DNA of 64,000 bases, taken from assembly GCA_036498265.1 (NCBI GenBank), contig DASYFT010000028.1, positions 44,405-108,404 on the forward strand. Direction: 5' to 3'. The DNA is from Palsa-744 sp036498265. Its GTDB lineage: Bacteria > Actinomycetota > Thermoleophilia > Solirubrobacterales > Solirubrobacteraceae. The number at the start of each line of letters is the position of its first letter. Position 1 is the first letter of the stretch. Position numbers and translations under genes: made by a program. Positions 40,778-48,929 of this stretch are shown in pieces. A model generated the notes under the pieces. The model saw only the letters and a list, made by a program, of their open reading frames with translations. It was not told the DNA's origin and ran no database searches.

Positions 40778-42037
40778 ATGCGACTGCCCTCACCCAACAT
40801 GAACCTCAAGCTCGGCCCCGGCCGTCGCTCGGGCGCGGACGTCATCGGTCTGGACATTCAGCCGGGCTTCGTCGCGGCCGTCCAGGCGCGTGTCAACGGG
40901 TCCATCGTCGCCGAGCGCGCCGCCTCGCTGCCGCTCGCCGCCGACACCGTCCGGGACGGCGAAGTCGCCGACGAGGGCGCCCTCAGCGAAGTGCTCCGCG
41001 AGCTCTTCGCCGACAGCGGTCTGGGCAAGCGTGTCCGCGTCGGCATCGCCAACCAGCGCACGGTCCTGCGCACGCTCGAGCTCCCGCCGCTGAGCGACCA
41101 GAAGGAGCTCGCGGCGGCTGTCAAATTCCAGGCCCAGGACCAGGTGCCGATGCCGCTCAACAACGCAGTCCTGGACTTCCACCCGCTCGGCGTCATCGAC
41201 ACTCCCTCGGGCCCGCGTCAGCGTGTCGTGCTCGTCGCGGCCCAGCGGGACATGGTCGAACGACTTCTCAAGGCGGTCCGCGGCGCGGGCCTGACCCCCG
41301 CCGGCGTGGACCTCTCGGCGTTCGCGTTGATCCGCTCCCTCTACCGCGCCGACCCCGAGGGGACGGGCCGCGTGCTCTACTTGAACGTCGACGGTCTCAC
41401 CAACCTCGCCATCGCCGAGGGAACGGTCTGCCGCTTCACGCGAGTCGTCGGCAGCGGCCTCGAGGGCATGGCCGGTGAGCTGGCCGTCCGTCGTGGGATC
41501 GCCGTCTCGGAGGCGCACGCACTCCTCGCCGCGGTCGACCTCACCGCGGCGCCGAGCGCGTCGGACGCGGCGGCCGACGAGGAGCCGGCCCTCGCTCCCG
41601 AGGCCGCCCAGGAGCCCGAGCACGAGCCGGAGCTCGAGCTCGACCCGCTCGACGAGGAGGCGCACGAAGCCCAGGAGCGGGCGATGAGCTACGAGGAACT
41701 TGCCACCGTGGAGCACACGGCCGCCGCCGAGGCGGGAGCGGCCCAGCCCGACTCCGAGGTACGGGACGTGCTCGAGAACGGTATTCGCGACATCTCGGGA
41801 GAGGTGCGCAACTCGCTCGACTTCCACCGCTCCCAGGACGGCGGCGGTGAGGTCTCCCACGTCATATTGAGTGGTGCCGCCCAGGACATCCCGGGATTCG
41901 CGGGCGCCCTGGAGCTCGCGCTCGGGGTGGAGGTCCGTGGCGAGGCGATCGGCGTGGCCGATCCGCGGCTCGCCGACACCTCGATGCACCGGTTCGCCGT
42001 CGCGGCCGGCCTCGCGGCCACGGAGGCTCCGCAATGA
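40778..42037 (+). CDS. pilM: Type IV pilus assembly protein PilM
   Basis: A 419-residue actin/FtsA-like cytoplasmic protein that binds the N-terminus of PilN. Early residues GADVIGLDIQPGFVAAVQAR and later VRVGIANQRTVLRTLELPPL, VKFQAQDQVPMPLNNAVLDF, VLVAAQRDMVERLLKAVRGA and DLSAFALIRSLYR are typical PilM. The C-terminal phosphate-binding strand is HVILSGAAQDIPGFAGALEL. A ~60-residue acidic insert (residues ~265-325) is unusual. ATG 40778 or 40799. Its stop overlaps the pilN start. Confidence 0.93.
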   Translation: MRLPSPNMNLKLGPGRRSGADVIGLDIQPGFVAAVQARVNGSIVAERAASLPLAADTVRDGEVADEGALSEVLRELFADSGLGKRVRVGIANQRTVLRTLELPPLSDQKELAAAVKFQAQDQVPMPLNNAVLDFHPLGVIDTPSGPRQRVVLVAAQRDMVERLLKAVRGAGLTPAGVDLSAFALIRSLYRADPEGTGRVLYLNVDGLTNLAIAEGTVCRFTRVVGSGLEGMAGELAVRRGIAVSEAHALLAAVDLTAAPSASDAAADEEPALAPEAAQEPEHEPELELDPLDEEAHEAQERAMSYEELATVEHTAAAEAGAAQPDSEVRDVLENGIRDISGEVRNSLDFHRSQDGGGEVSHVILSGAAQDIPGFAGALELALGVEVRGEAIGVADPRLADTSMHRFAVAAGLAATEAPQ

Positions 42038-42858
42038 GAGCCGTCAACCTGATCCCCGCCGAGCAGCGCAGCGGCGCGTCGGTGGGCGCCGGGCGCTCGG
42101 AAGGCGCAGCCTACGCCGTGCTGGTGCTCCTTGCCGGCATCGCGCTGCTCGCCTTCCTCTACGGGCGCGCGGACAAACAGATCTCGAGCCGTCGCGCCCA
42201 GGTCGCAACGGTGACGGCCCAGGCACAGCACGCGCAGGCGCAGGCCGGCCGGCTGGCGCCGTACACGAGCTTCGTCGCTCTGCGCGAACAGCGCGTGAAA
42301 GCCGTAGCCGACCTCGTCGACTCGCGCTTCGACTGGGCCCACGCCTTCCACGAGTTCGGCCGCGTGCTGCCCACCTCGGTGTCCGTTGCAACGCTCACCG
42401 GAACGATCGGCGCTGCGAGCGGCTCGTCCGCGGCCGCGGCCGCTCCGGCCCCGAGCGCTTCCACGAGCGCTCCGGCCGGGAGCGCCTCCACGAGCGCCCC
42501 GGCCGCCTCCGCCCCCGCTGGGGGCGCCGGCTCCGCTGCTGCGGCGGCACAGACGGTGACCTCCAGCACACCCCCCGGCAGCGTGCCGACCTTCACCCTC
42601 ACCGGCTGCGCGAAGAGCCAGCCCGCCGTTGCGCTCATGCTCACAAGGCTTCGGCTGATCGACGGCGTCGCCAACGTGACGCTTCAGACCTCGGCAAAGT
42701 CCGGCTCCTCGGGAGCGACCGCGTCGGGCACCGGCGGCTGCCAAGCACGCCAGCCCGCCTACACCGCGACGGTGAGCTTCGACCCGCTTCCGACACCCGC
42801 GGCGACGCAGTCCGCGACTGCCGTCTCGGCGACCAAATCGACCGGAGGTGCACGATGA
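42034..42858 (+). CDS. pilN: Type IV pilus assembly protein PilN
   Basis: A 274-residue bitopic membrane protein. The N-terminal RAVNLIPAEQR is the conserved NLxP segment that contacts PilM; the TM helix is AYAVLVLLAGIALLAFLYGR, followed by a coiled coil (RAQVATVTAQAQHAQAQAGR) and the ferredoxin-like periplasmic part (WAHAFHEFGRVLPTSVSVAT). An Ala/Ser/Pro-rich low-complexity region and a Cys pair (TGCAKSQ and GGCQARQ) are extra. ATG overlaps the pilM stop by 4 bp; translationally coupled. Confidence 0.9.
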   Translation: MRAVNLIPAEQRSGASVGAGRSEGAAYAVLVLLAGIALLAFLYGRADKQISSRRAQVATVTAQAQHAQAQAGRLAPYTSFVALREQRVKAVADLVDSRFDWAHAFHEFGRVLPTSVSVATLTGTIGAASGSSAAAAAPAPSASTSAPAGSASTSAPAASAPAGGAGSAAAAAQTVTSSTPPGSVPTFTLTGCAKSQPAVALMLTRLRLIDGVANVTLQTSAKSGSSGATASGTGGCQARQPAYTATVSFDPLPTPAATQSATAVSATKSTGGAR

Positions 42859-43601
42859 CCGGCCGCGACCGCATGGTGGTGATCGTCGTCGTCCTCCTCG
42901 CCGTCCTCGGCGGCGGGTGGATGCTCGTGGTCTCCCCCAAGAGCAAGGAAGCCGGCAAACTCGGCAAGCAGGTCACCGAAGCGCAGGCCCAGCTCGCGAG
43001 CGCCGAAGGGCAGCTCTCGAACGCACGCGCCGCGCAGACCCAGTACTCGCGATCCTACGCGTCGATCGTGAGCCTCGGCAAAGCCGTGCCGCCGAGCCAG
43101 GAAGTCCCGTCTCTGATCTACCAGCTCTCACAGGCGACCAACGCGAAGAACGTCGACTTCAGCTCGATCGCAGCGAGCGCGGGCCCCGGCTCCAGCTCGG
43201 CCGGCGCGGCCAGCGCCGCCACAGCGGCAGCGTCAGCAGGCTTCTCCCAGATGCCGTTCACGTTCGTCTTCAACGGCAGCTTCTTCGACCTCGAACATCT
43301 CTTCCAGCAGCTCAACGGCTTCACCGTGCGCAAGGCCTCGGGCGGCCTGCAGGTGAGCGGCCGCCTGCTGACGATCCAGAGCGTCAAGCTGGCTCCCGAA
43401 TCCTCCGGCGGCAGCGGAAGCGCGGCCTCCCAGATGCTCTCCGGCACCGTCTCCGCCACCGCCTACGTGCTCCCGGCGGGGCAGGGCCTCACGGGAGGCG
43501 CCACGCCGGGCGCTCCGGCGGGCGCAGCCACTCCAGTGTCCTCGACCACAGGAGCCGCGAGCTCCCCGACCGCTCCCGCGATTGCAAGGGTGACCCCATG
43601 A
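42855..43601 (+). CDS. pilO: Type IV pilus assembly protein PilO-like
   Basis: A 248-residue bitopic protein: TM helix MVVIVVVLLAVLGGGWMLVV, coiled coil (KLGKQVTEAQAQLASAEGQL), then a PilO-type domain with VPSLIYQLSQATNAKNVDFS and MPFTFVFNGSFFDLEHLFQQ, LNGFTVRKASGGLQVSGRLL. It would pair with PilN in the alignment complex. The C-terminus is a long Ala/Gly/Pro tail. ATG at 42855 overlaps the pilN stop; the longer open frame upstream is a shifted frame of pilN. Confidence 0.9.
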   Translation: MTGRDRMVVIVVVLLAVLGGGWMLVVSPKSKEAGKLGKQVTEAQAQLASAEGQLSNARAAQTQYSRSYASIVSLGKAVPPSQEVPSLIYQLSQATNAKNVDFSSIAASAGPGSSSAGAASAATAAASAGFSQMPFTFVFNGSFFDLEHLFQQLNGFTVRKASGGLQVSGRLLTIQSVKLAPESSGGSGSAASQMLSGTVSATAYVLPAGQGLTGGATPGAPAGAATPVSSTTGAASSPTAPAIARVTP

Positions 43602-44587
43602 GCGATTTTCTGAGCTCCCTGAAGGCGGACCTGTCCGACAGGCGCCTGCTGCCGTTCGTCGCGGTCGTCGGGCTGGCGCTCCTCGGCGCACTCGGCTACG
43701 TCGTCCTCGGTGGAGGGTCTGGCTCGACGACACCCCCGGCCACGGTCGGTGGCGCGTCCGCTGCCAGGGGCATCGCCGTGACGAGCGCGACCGCCAATCC
43801 TGCCAAGCCCGTCGCCGAGACCACCAGCGGCTCACCCGTGCAGCGCGGTGGCTCTGCCCGCAATCCGTTCATCCCGCTGCCGGGCGCCGCCAAGGCGAAG
43901 ACAGCCGCGAGCAACGCGACGAGCAGCACGGGAACACACTCGAGCTCGAACACCACCTCAGGCGGCTCCTCGACGGGCGCCAACCTCGGCTCCGGCTCCT
44001 CGCCCAAAACCGAACCCAAAGCCACGACGCCCTCCCCGGCTCCGTCGCCGTCCAAACCCTCCAAGCCGAAGCCCGAAACCGTCTACCACGTCTCCACGCT
44101 CTTCGGCGTGGTCCCCGCCGTCGTGCCTCCCGGGGGAGTCCAGCTCACGCCATACAGCGACATGCGCCTTCTGACCGCGCTGCCGTCGGCCAAGCAGCCG
44201 CTGATCGTGTTCCGAGGCGTCACCACGGGTGGCAAGAGCGCGATCTTCACGGTCGTCGGCGAAGCGATCCTGCGCGGCAACGCCACATGCCTGCCCAGCA
44301 CCTCGCAGTGCCTCGCGATCGAGCTGAAGCCAGGCCAGGTCGAGCAGCTCGAATACCTGGCGTCGAGCGGCGAAGTGGTCACCTACGAACTGCGCATCGT
44401 CAGCATCACACCCACGAAGGCGTCGGCGGCCGCGGTCGTGAGCGTCCGCCGCGCGAGCTCCAACGCCGGACGCGCAGTGCTCCGCCGCGCGGGCCTGCTC
44501 GGGCTTCCCGGCCTGCGCTACTCGGCCTCGGTGGGCGTCCTCGCGCTCCTCGGCCACCCGGCCGCGGCCGCTCGCGCGCACCACTAG
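43598..44587 (+). CDS. PilP-like pilus accessory protein
   Basis: A 329-residue bitopic protein in the position of PilP. TM helix LLPFVAVVGLALLGALGYVV, a long Ser/Thr/Pro-rich linker containing ARNPFIPLPG (PilP proteins carry a similar RNPF/RDPF phrase), then a small beta domain from TVYHVSTLFGVVPAVVPPGG to VVTYELRIVSITP with a Cys pair (TCLPSTSQC). With no outer membrane or secretin gene present, a canonical PilP role is unlikely, and it may replace it in a monoderm envelope. ATG overlaps the pilO stop. Confidence 0.65.
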   Translation: MSDFLSSLKADLSDRRLLPFVAVVGLALLGALGYVVLGGGSGSTTPPATVGGASAARGIAVTSATANPAKPVAETTSGSPVQRGGSARNPFIPLPGAAKAKTAASNATSSTGTHSSSNTTSGGSSTGANLGSGSSPKTEPKATTPSPAPSPSKPSKPKPETVYHVSTLFGVVPAVVPPGGVQLTPYSDMRLLTALPSAKQPLIVFRGVTTGGKSAIFTVVGEAILRGNATCLPSTSQCLAIELKPGQVEQLEYLASSGEVVTYELRIVSITPTKASAAAVVSVRRASSNAGRAVLRRAGLLGLPGLRYSASVGVLALLGHPAAAARAHH

Positions 44588-44623
44588 CGCGCTCGTCGCG
44601 TCGGGCCCGGGCCCGAGGCCAAA

Positions 44624-44629
44624 TAAGCT
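44624..44629 (+). promoter_or_regulatory. Candidate -10 element, leaderless start
   Basis: TAAGCT ends 7 nt before the GTG of aroC at 44637, so the aro genes can be transcribed apart from the pilus genes. Confidence 0.4.
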
Positions 44630-44636
44630 TGGAGCC

Positions 44637-45806
44637 GTGACGCTCCACCTCATAACAGCCGGCGAGTCGCACGGCCCCGGCCTGACGTGCATCGTCGAGG
44701 GCCTGCCCGCGGGCCTCGAGCTGTCACCCGACGACGTCAACGTCGACATGTCGCGGCGCCAGCTCGGGCATGGTCGGGGCGGCCGCATGAAGATCGAGCG
44801 CGACTCCGCCGAGATCACCGGCGGCGTCCGCCACGGGCGCACCCTCGGCGGCCCGATCGCGCTGCAGGTGCTCAACCGCGACTACGCCAACTGGGAGCAG
44901 CGGATGAACCCGTGGCCGGTCGAGGAGGACGTCGAGGAGGTCCACCTACCGCGTCCCGGCCACGCCGATCTGGTGGGGACACTGAAGTACAAGCAGAGCG
45001 ATGTCCGCAACATCCTCGAGCGCGCATCGGCGCGCGAGACGGCAGCGCGCGTCGCCGGCGGCGGGCTGTTCAAGACCTTCCTGCGCGCGCTGGGCGTGAG
45101 CGTCCACTCGCACGTCATCCAGATCGCCTCCGTGCACGCTCCCGCGGGCGAGCGCCCGCTGGCCGCCGCCGACTTCGACGAGGTCGACGGCTCGCCGGTG
45201 CGCTGCCTCGATGCGGGGGCGACGCGGGAGATGGTCGACGAGATCGACCGGCTGCGCAAGGCGAACGAGTCCGTCGGCGGCGTCTTCGAGGTGCAGGCGT
45301 TCGGGCTCGTACCCGGTCTCGGCTCGCACGTCTCGTGGGAGGAGCGCCTCGACGGACGCCTCGCGATGGCGATCTGCTCGATCCAGGCCGTCAAGGGCGT
45401 CTCGATGGGCGATGCGTTCTCCGTCGCCGGGCTCCCGGGATCCGAGGCGCACGACGAGATCTTCTTCTCGGAGGACCGCGGCTACCACCGGCGGAGCAAC
45501 CGCGCCGGCGGCCTGGAGGGCGGCATGACGAACGGCGAGCCGCTGATCGTTCGCGGCGCGATGAAGCCGCTGCCCACTCTGACCAAGCCGCTGCAGTCCG
45601 TCGACACCGCCACCCACGCCCCGGCGCAGGCGCTCAGGGAGCGCACCGACTCGTGCACCGTGCCCGCCGCCGGGGTGGTCGCCGAGGCGATGGTGGCGTT
45701 CGTGCTGGCCGACGCGTACCGGAAGAAGTTCGGAGGCGACCACATCGACGACGTACTCGAGGCCGTCCGCGCCTATCGCGAGCGGATCGGATGGCGTTCG
45801 TCCTGA
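44637..45806 (+). CDS. aroC: Chorismate synthase
   Basis: A 389-residue FMN-dependent enzyme that makes chorismate from EPSP. Signatures: TAGESHGPGLTCIVEGLPAG, RQLGHGRGGRMKIERDSAEI, RPGHADLVGTLKYKQSDVRN, LERASARETAARVAGG, and the C-terminal SNRAGGLEGGMTNGEPLIVR plus DSCTVPAAGVVAEAMVAFVL. Length is normal for the actinobacterial type. GTG start. The last 16 bp overlap the aroKB start. Confidence 0.97.
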   Translation: MTLHLITAGESHGPGLTCIVEGLPAGLELSPDDVNVDMSRRQLGHGRGGRMKIERDSAEITGGVRHGRTLGGPIALQVLNRDYANWEQRMNPWPVEEDVEEVHLPRPGHADLVGTLKYKQSDVRNILERASARETAARVAGGGLFKTFLRALGVSVHSHVIQIASVHAPAGERPLAAADFDEVDGSPVRCLDAGATREMVDEIDRLRKANESVGGVFEVQAFGLVPGLGSHVSWEERLDGRLAMAICSIQAVKGVSMGDAFSVAGLPGSEAHDEIFFSEDRGYHRRSNRAGGLEGGMTNGEPLIVRGAMKPLPTLTKPLQSVDTATHAPAQALRERTDSCTVPAAGVVAEAMVAFVLADAYRKKFGGDHIDDVLEAVRAYRERIGWRSS

Positions 45807-47338
45807 TCGGCTTCATGGGCGCCGGCAAGTCGACCGTCGCCGCGGAGCTCGCAGACGCGCTGGGCGTCGCGCACCGGGACAGCGACGCGCTTCTCGAGGA
45901 GCGTCTCGGACATCCGGTCGCCCGCGAGTTCGAGCTGCGCGGGGAGCCGGAGTTCCGCGCCCGGGAGGAGGATCTCGTCTGTGCGCTGCTGGCCGACGCC
46001 GGTCCGGAGGACGTGGTCGCGCTCGGCGGGGGCAGCGTCCTCTCGCCGCGGGTTCGGGAGGCGCTGGCGCACCACGTGACGCTGCTGCTCGACGTCGACC
46101 CGTTCGTCGCCTGGGAGCGGGTGCACTCGGCCGGGAACGGCGACGAGCGCCCACTCGCCCGCGACCGTGAGAGCTTCATGGCGCTCGCCGCCGAGCGCCG
46201 CACGCTCTACGAGCAGCTCGCCGACGCCGTGCTCGCCGAACCGCTGCCGGGCGGCGCTCCCCGGGCGCTCGCGGCTCTGCGGGCGCTCTCGTCGGCCCCA
46301 CGCGGCACGCGCCTGCTGTGGGCTCGGTCGGCGTCGGGCGAGTACCCCGTCTTCCTCGGCCGTGGGCTGCTGCGCTCGGGCGCCCTGGAAGACCTCTCGC
46401 CGCTCGGGCGCTCGCGCTCGCGGCCCTTCTGCGTAAGCGACAGCCACGTCGCCGGGCTCTACGCCGGGGCGCTCGGAGAGCTCGCGGCGACGATCACGAT
46501 CGAGCCTGGTGAGGCAAGCAAGACCCTCGCCTCCGCGCAGCGGGTATGGGAGGCGCTGGCGGCCCATGGGATGACGCGCGCCGACCACGTGGTCGCCCTC
46601 GGCGGCGGCGTCGTCGGCGATCTCGCAGGCTTCTGCGCAGCCACCTACCAGCGTGGCGTGCCGGTCGTGCAGGTGCCCACGACGCTCGTGGCGCAGGTCG
46701 ACTCGGCCTATGGAGGCAAGACCGGACTGGATCTGCCGGCGGCCAAGAACTACGTCGGCGCCTACCACCAGCCGGCGGCAGTGCTGGTCGATCCCGACGT
46801 GCTGGCTACGCTCCCGCCCGCCGAGCTCGCCGCCGGCTGGGTCGAGGTCCTCAAGACCGCGCTCATCGCCGGCGGACGGCTCTGGGACAGGGTCTCCGCC
46901 GGCGGGGACGTCGACGAGGACACCATCCTCGACTGCGTGCGCACAAAGCTCGCCGTCGTGGGGGCCGACGAGCGAGATGCCGGCCGCCGCCAGGTGTTGA
47001 ACCTCGGCCACACCGTGGGGCACGCGATCGAGGCCGCCACCGGGTACACCCGCTACAGGCACGGCGAGGCGGTCGGCCTTGGTCTGCTGGCCGCGCTTCG
47101 CCTGTCGGGTCAGGACGAGCTGCGAGCGGATGTCCGCGAGCTGCTGGCCGCGCATGCCCTCCCGGTGACCCTGTCGGGGGCATCGGCGCAGGACGTCCTC
47201 GCGGCGAGCGCGCGCGACAAGAAGCGCGTCGGCGAGGAGGTCCCGTTCGTGCTCGTCCGCGCCCCGGGGGACGTGAGCGTCGGGAACCCCGTCGCCGCCG
47301 AGGAGCTGGCGGCCGCGATCGCGGAGCTCTCCGTATGA
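45791..47338 (+). CDS. aroKB: Bifunctional shikimate kinase / 3-dehydroquinate synthase
   Basis: A 515-residue fusion. Residues 1-165 are shikimate kinase: P-loop IGFMGAGKSTVAAEL, shikimate-binding DSDALLEERLGHPVAREFEL and VVALGGGSVLSP. After a short linker, residues ~180-515 are 3-dehydroquinate synthase: NAD/metal segments DHVVALGGGVVGDLAGFCAA, TYQRGVPVVQVPTTLVAQVD, YGGKTGLDLPAAKNYVGAYH, and the Zn His pair in NLGHTVGHAIEAATGYTRYR HGEAV. The two enzymes act at steps 5 and 2 of the shikimate pathway, so the fusion is not for channelling neighbours. ATG at 45791 lies inside the aroC end. Confidence 0.95.
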   Translation: MAFVLIGFMGAGKSTVAAELADALGVAHRDSDALLEERLGHPVAREFELRGEPEFRAREEDLVCALLADAGPEDVVALGGGSVLSPRVREALAHHVTLLLDVDPFVAWERVHSAGNGDERPLARDRESFMALAAERRTLYEQLADAVLAEPLPGGAPRALAALRALSSAPRGTRLLWARSASGEYPVFLGRGLLRSGALEDLSPLGRSRSRPFCVSDSHVAGLYAGALGELAATITIEPGEASKTLASAQRVWEALAAHGMTRADHVVALGGGVVGDLAGFCAATYQRGVPVVQVPTTLVAQVDSAYGGKTGLDLPAAKNYVGAYHQPAAVLVDPDVLATLPPAELAAGWVEVLKTALIAGGRLWDRVSAGGDVDEDTILDCVRTKLAVVGADERDAGRRQVLNLGHTVGHAIEAATGYTRYRHGEAVGLGLLAALRLSGQDELRADVRELLAAHALPVTLSGASAQDVLAASARDKKRVGEEVPFVLVRAPGDVSVGNPVAAEELAAAIAELSV

Positions 47339-47805
47339 GCGCGCGGCGCCCCCGCGTCGAGGTGATGCACGGCGTCAACCTGGACCAGCTCGGCCGCCGC
47401 GACCCGAAGCTCTACGGCACGCTGACGCTGGCAGAGCTCGAGCGTCAGATCGAGACCGACGCCGGCGAGCTCGGCCTCGACGTGCGCTTCTTCCAGACCA
47501 ACCACGAGGGCGACTTCGTCGAGCGCCTGCATGCTCTGGACGGTCACGCCGATGCCATCCTGCTGAACCCGGGAGCATGGACTCACTACGCCTGGGCCAT
47601 CCGAGACGCCCTCGAGATCGCCGCTCTGCCGGCGGTCGAGATCCACCTCTCCGACGTCGCCAGCCGCGAGCCGTGGCGGAGGCTGTCGGTCGTCGGCGAT
47701 CTCTGCTTCGCGACGATCGCAGGCCAGGGTCCCGCCGGCTACCGCGTGGCGCTCACCCTCGTGCGCGAGCGACTCGAGCGCGCAGGCGAGAGGGGAGAGG
47801 CGTGA
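47335..47805 (+). CDS. aroQ: Type II 3-dehydroquinate dehydratase, divergent
   Basis: A 156-residue flavodoxin-like dehydratase (3-dehydroquinate to 3-dehydroshikimate). The order of motifs is right: HGVNLDQLGRRDPKLYGTLT (usual GPNLNLLGxREPxxYG), FFQTNHEGDFVERLHAL, ILLNPGAWTHYAWAIRDALE, EIHLSDVASREPWRRLS and AGQGPAGYRVAL. Asn, Arg, Tyr and His of the active site have counterparts, but Gly-Pro-Asn is Gly-Val-Asn and the usual HLSNxxARE loop is altered. Probably still AroQ given the operon; the changes deserve checking. ATG overlaps the aroKB stop. Confidence 0.88.
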   Translation: MSARRPRVEVMHGVNLDQLGRRDPKLYGTLTLAELERQIETDAGELGLDVRFFQTNHEGDFVERLHALDGHADAILLNPGAWTHYAWAIRDALEIAALPAVEIHLSDVASREPWRRLSVVGDLCFATIAGQGPAGYRVALTLVRERLERAGERGEA

Positions 47806-48929
47806 GCGCAGGCGAGCGCACGGAGCCGCTGCCCGCCCGGGCTCAGCGCCTGACGGGTGAGCTGAAGGAGCGGGAGCTCGACCTGCTGCTCGTGACCACG
47901 CCCGTCGACGTGCGCTATCTCACCGGGTTCACGGGCAGCAGCGGGCTGGCCCTCATGGCTGGGTCCGGCGCCGCGGGCGAGCCGGGCGCGCACCGCTTCT
48001 TCACCGACTTCCGCTACCGGACGCAGTCGGCCGAGCAGGTGCCCGGCTCCTTCGAGCGCGAGATCGTGGCAGGCGACATGCTCGAGGCGGTGGCGAGCGC
48101 GCTGGCCGAGGGCGGCGGTCGCCTGGGCTATGACGACGCGCACCTCACGGTCAAGGCGCATCGCCGCCTGACGGAGCTGATCGGCGAGAGCTGGGAGCTC
48201 GTGCCCACCGCCGGCGCGGTCGAGCGGCTGCGTGCGATCAAGGAACCGGGTGAGATCGCGCGCATGCGGGCCGCCACGGAGCTGGCCGACGAGGCGCTGC
48301 GTCGGACGCTCGAGGCGGGCATCGTGGGGCGCACCGAGCGCGACGTGGCGATCGAGCTCGAGCTGCGGATGCGCCGCCTGGGCGCCGAGGAGCCGAGCTT
48401 CCCCTCGATCGTCGCATCCGGCGCCAACGGGGCCCTCCCACACGCCGAGCCGCGCGACGTGCAGATCGCGCCCGACGTGCTCGTCACGATCGACTGGGGA
48501 GCCGTCCTCGAGGGCTATTGCTCCGACTGCACGCGCACGTTCGCCACCGGCGAGCGGATCTCCGAGCTCGCCCGCGAGACCTACGACCTCGTGCTCCGCG
48601 CCCAGCTCGCGGGACTCGGGGCCGTTCGCGCGGGGCCGGCCGGCCGCGAGGTCGACGCGGTCTCCCGCGAGGTCATCGAGCGGGCCGGCCAGGGTGCCAA
48701 CTTCGGCCACGGGCTGGGTCACGGCGTCGGTCTCGAGGTCCACGAGCGACCGCGTCTGTCACAGACCTCCGGCGAGGAGGAGCTGCGCCCCGGCCACGTC
48801 GTGACGGTCGAGCCTGGCGTCTACGTACCTGGAGAGCTCGGCGTGCGCATCGAGGACCTGGTGGTCGTCGAGGCGGATGGTCAGGACGTGCTGACGAGCT
48901 TGCCCAAGGAGCTGACCGTCGTCTCCTGA
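47802..48929 (+). CDS. pepQ: Xaa-Pro aminopeptidase-like M24 peptidase
   Basis: A 375-residue pita-bread-fold peptidase. The N-terminal creatinase domain has LLVTTPVDVRYLTGFTGSSG; the catalytic domain contains the dinuclear metal ligands in VLVTIDWGAVLEGYCSDCTR (D ... D), GHGLGHGVGLEVHERPRLS (H), the Glu in VVTVEPGVYVPGELGVRIED and the final Glu in the same stretch. It trims Xaa-Pro dipeptides or peptides in the cytoplasm. GTG start at 47802 overlaps the aroQ stop. This aroQ-pepQ-efp order is widespread, but here two inserted genes separate pepQ and efp. Confidence 0.93.
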   Translation: MSAGERTEPLPARAQRLTGELKERELDLLLVTTPVDVRYLTGFTGSSGLALMAGSGAAGEPGAHRFFTDFRYRTQSAEQVPGSFEREIVAGDMLEAVASALAEGGGRLGYDDAHLTVKAHRRLTELIGESWELVPTAGAVERLRAIKEPGEIARMRAATELADEALRRTLEAGIVGRTERDVAIELELRMRRLGAEEPSFPSIVASGANGALPHAEPRDVQIAPDVLVTIDWGAVLEGYCSDCTRTFATGERISELARETYDLVLRAQLAGLGAVRAGPAGREVDAVSREVIERAGQGANFGHGLGHGVGLEVHERPRLSQTSGEEELRPGHVVTVEPGVYVPGELGVRIEDLVVVEADGQDVLTSLPKELTVVS

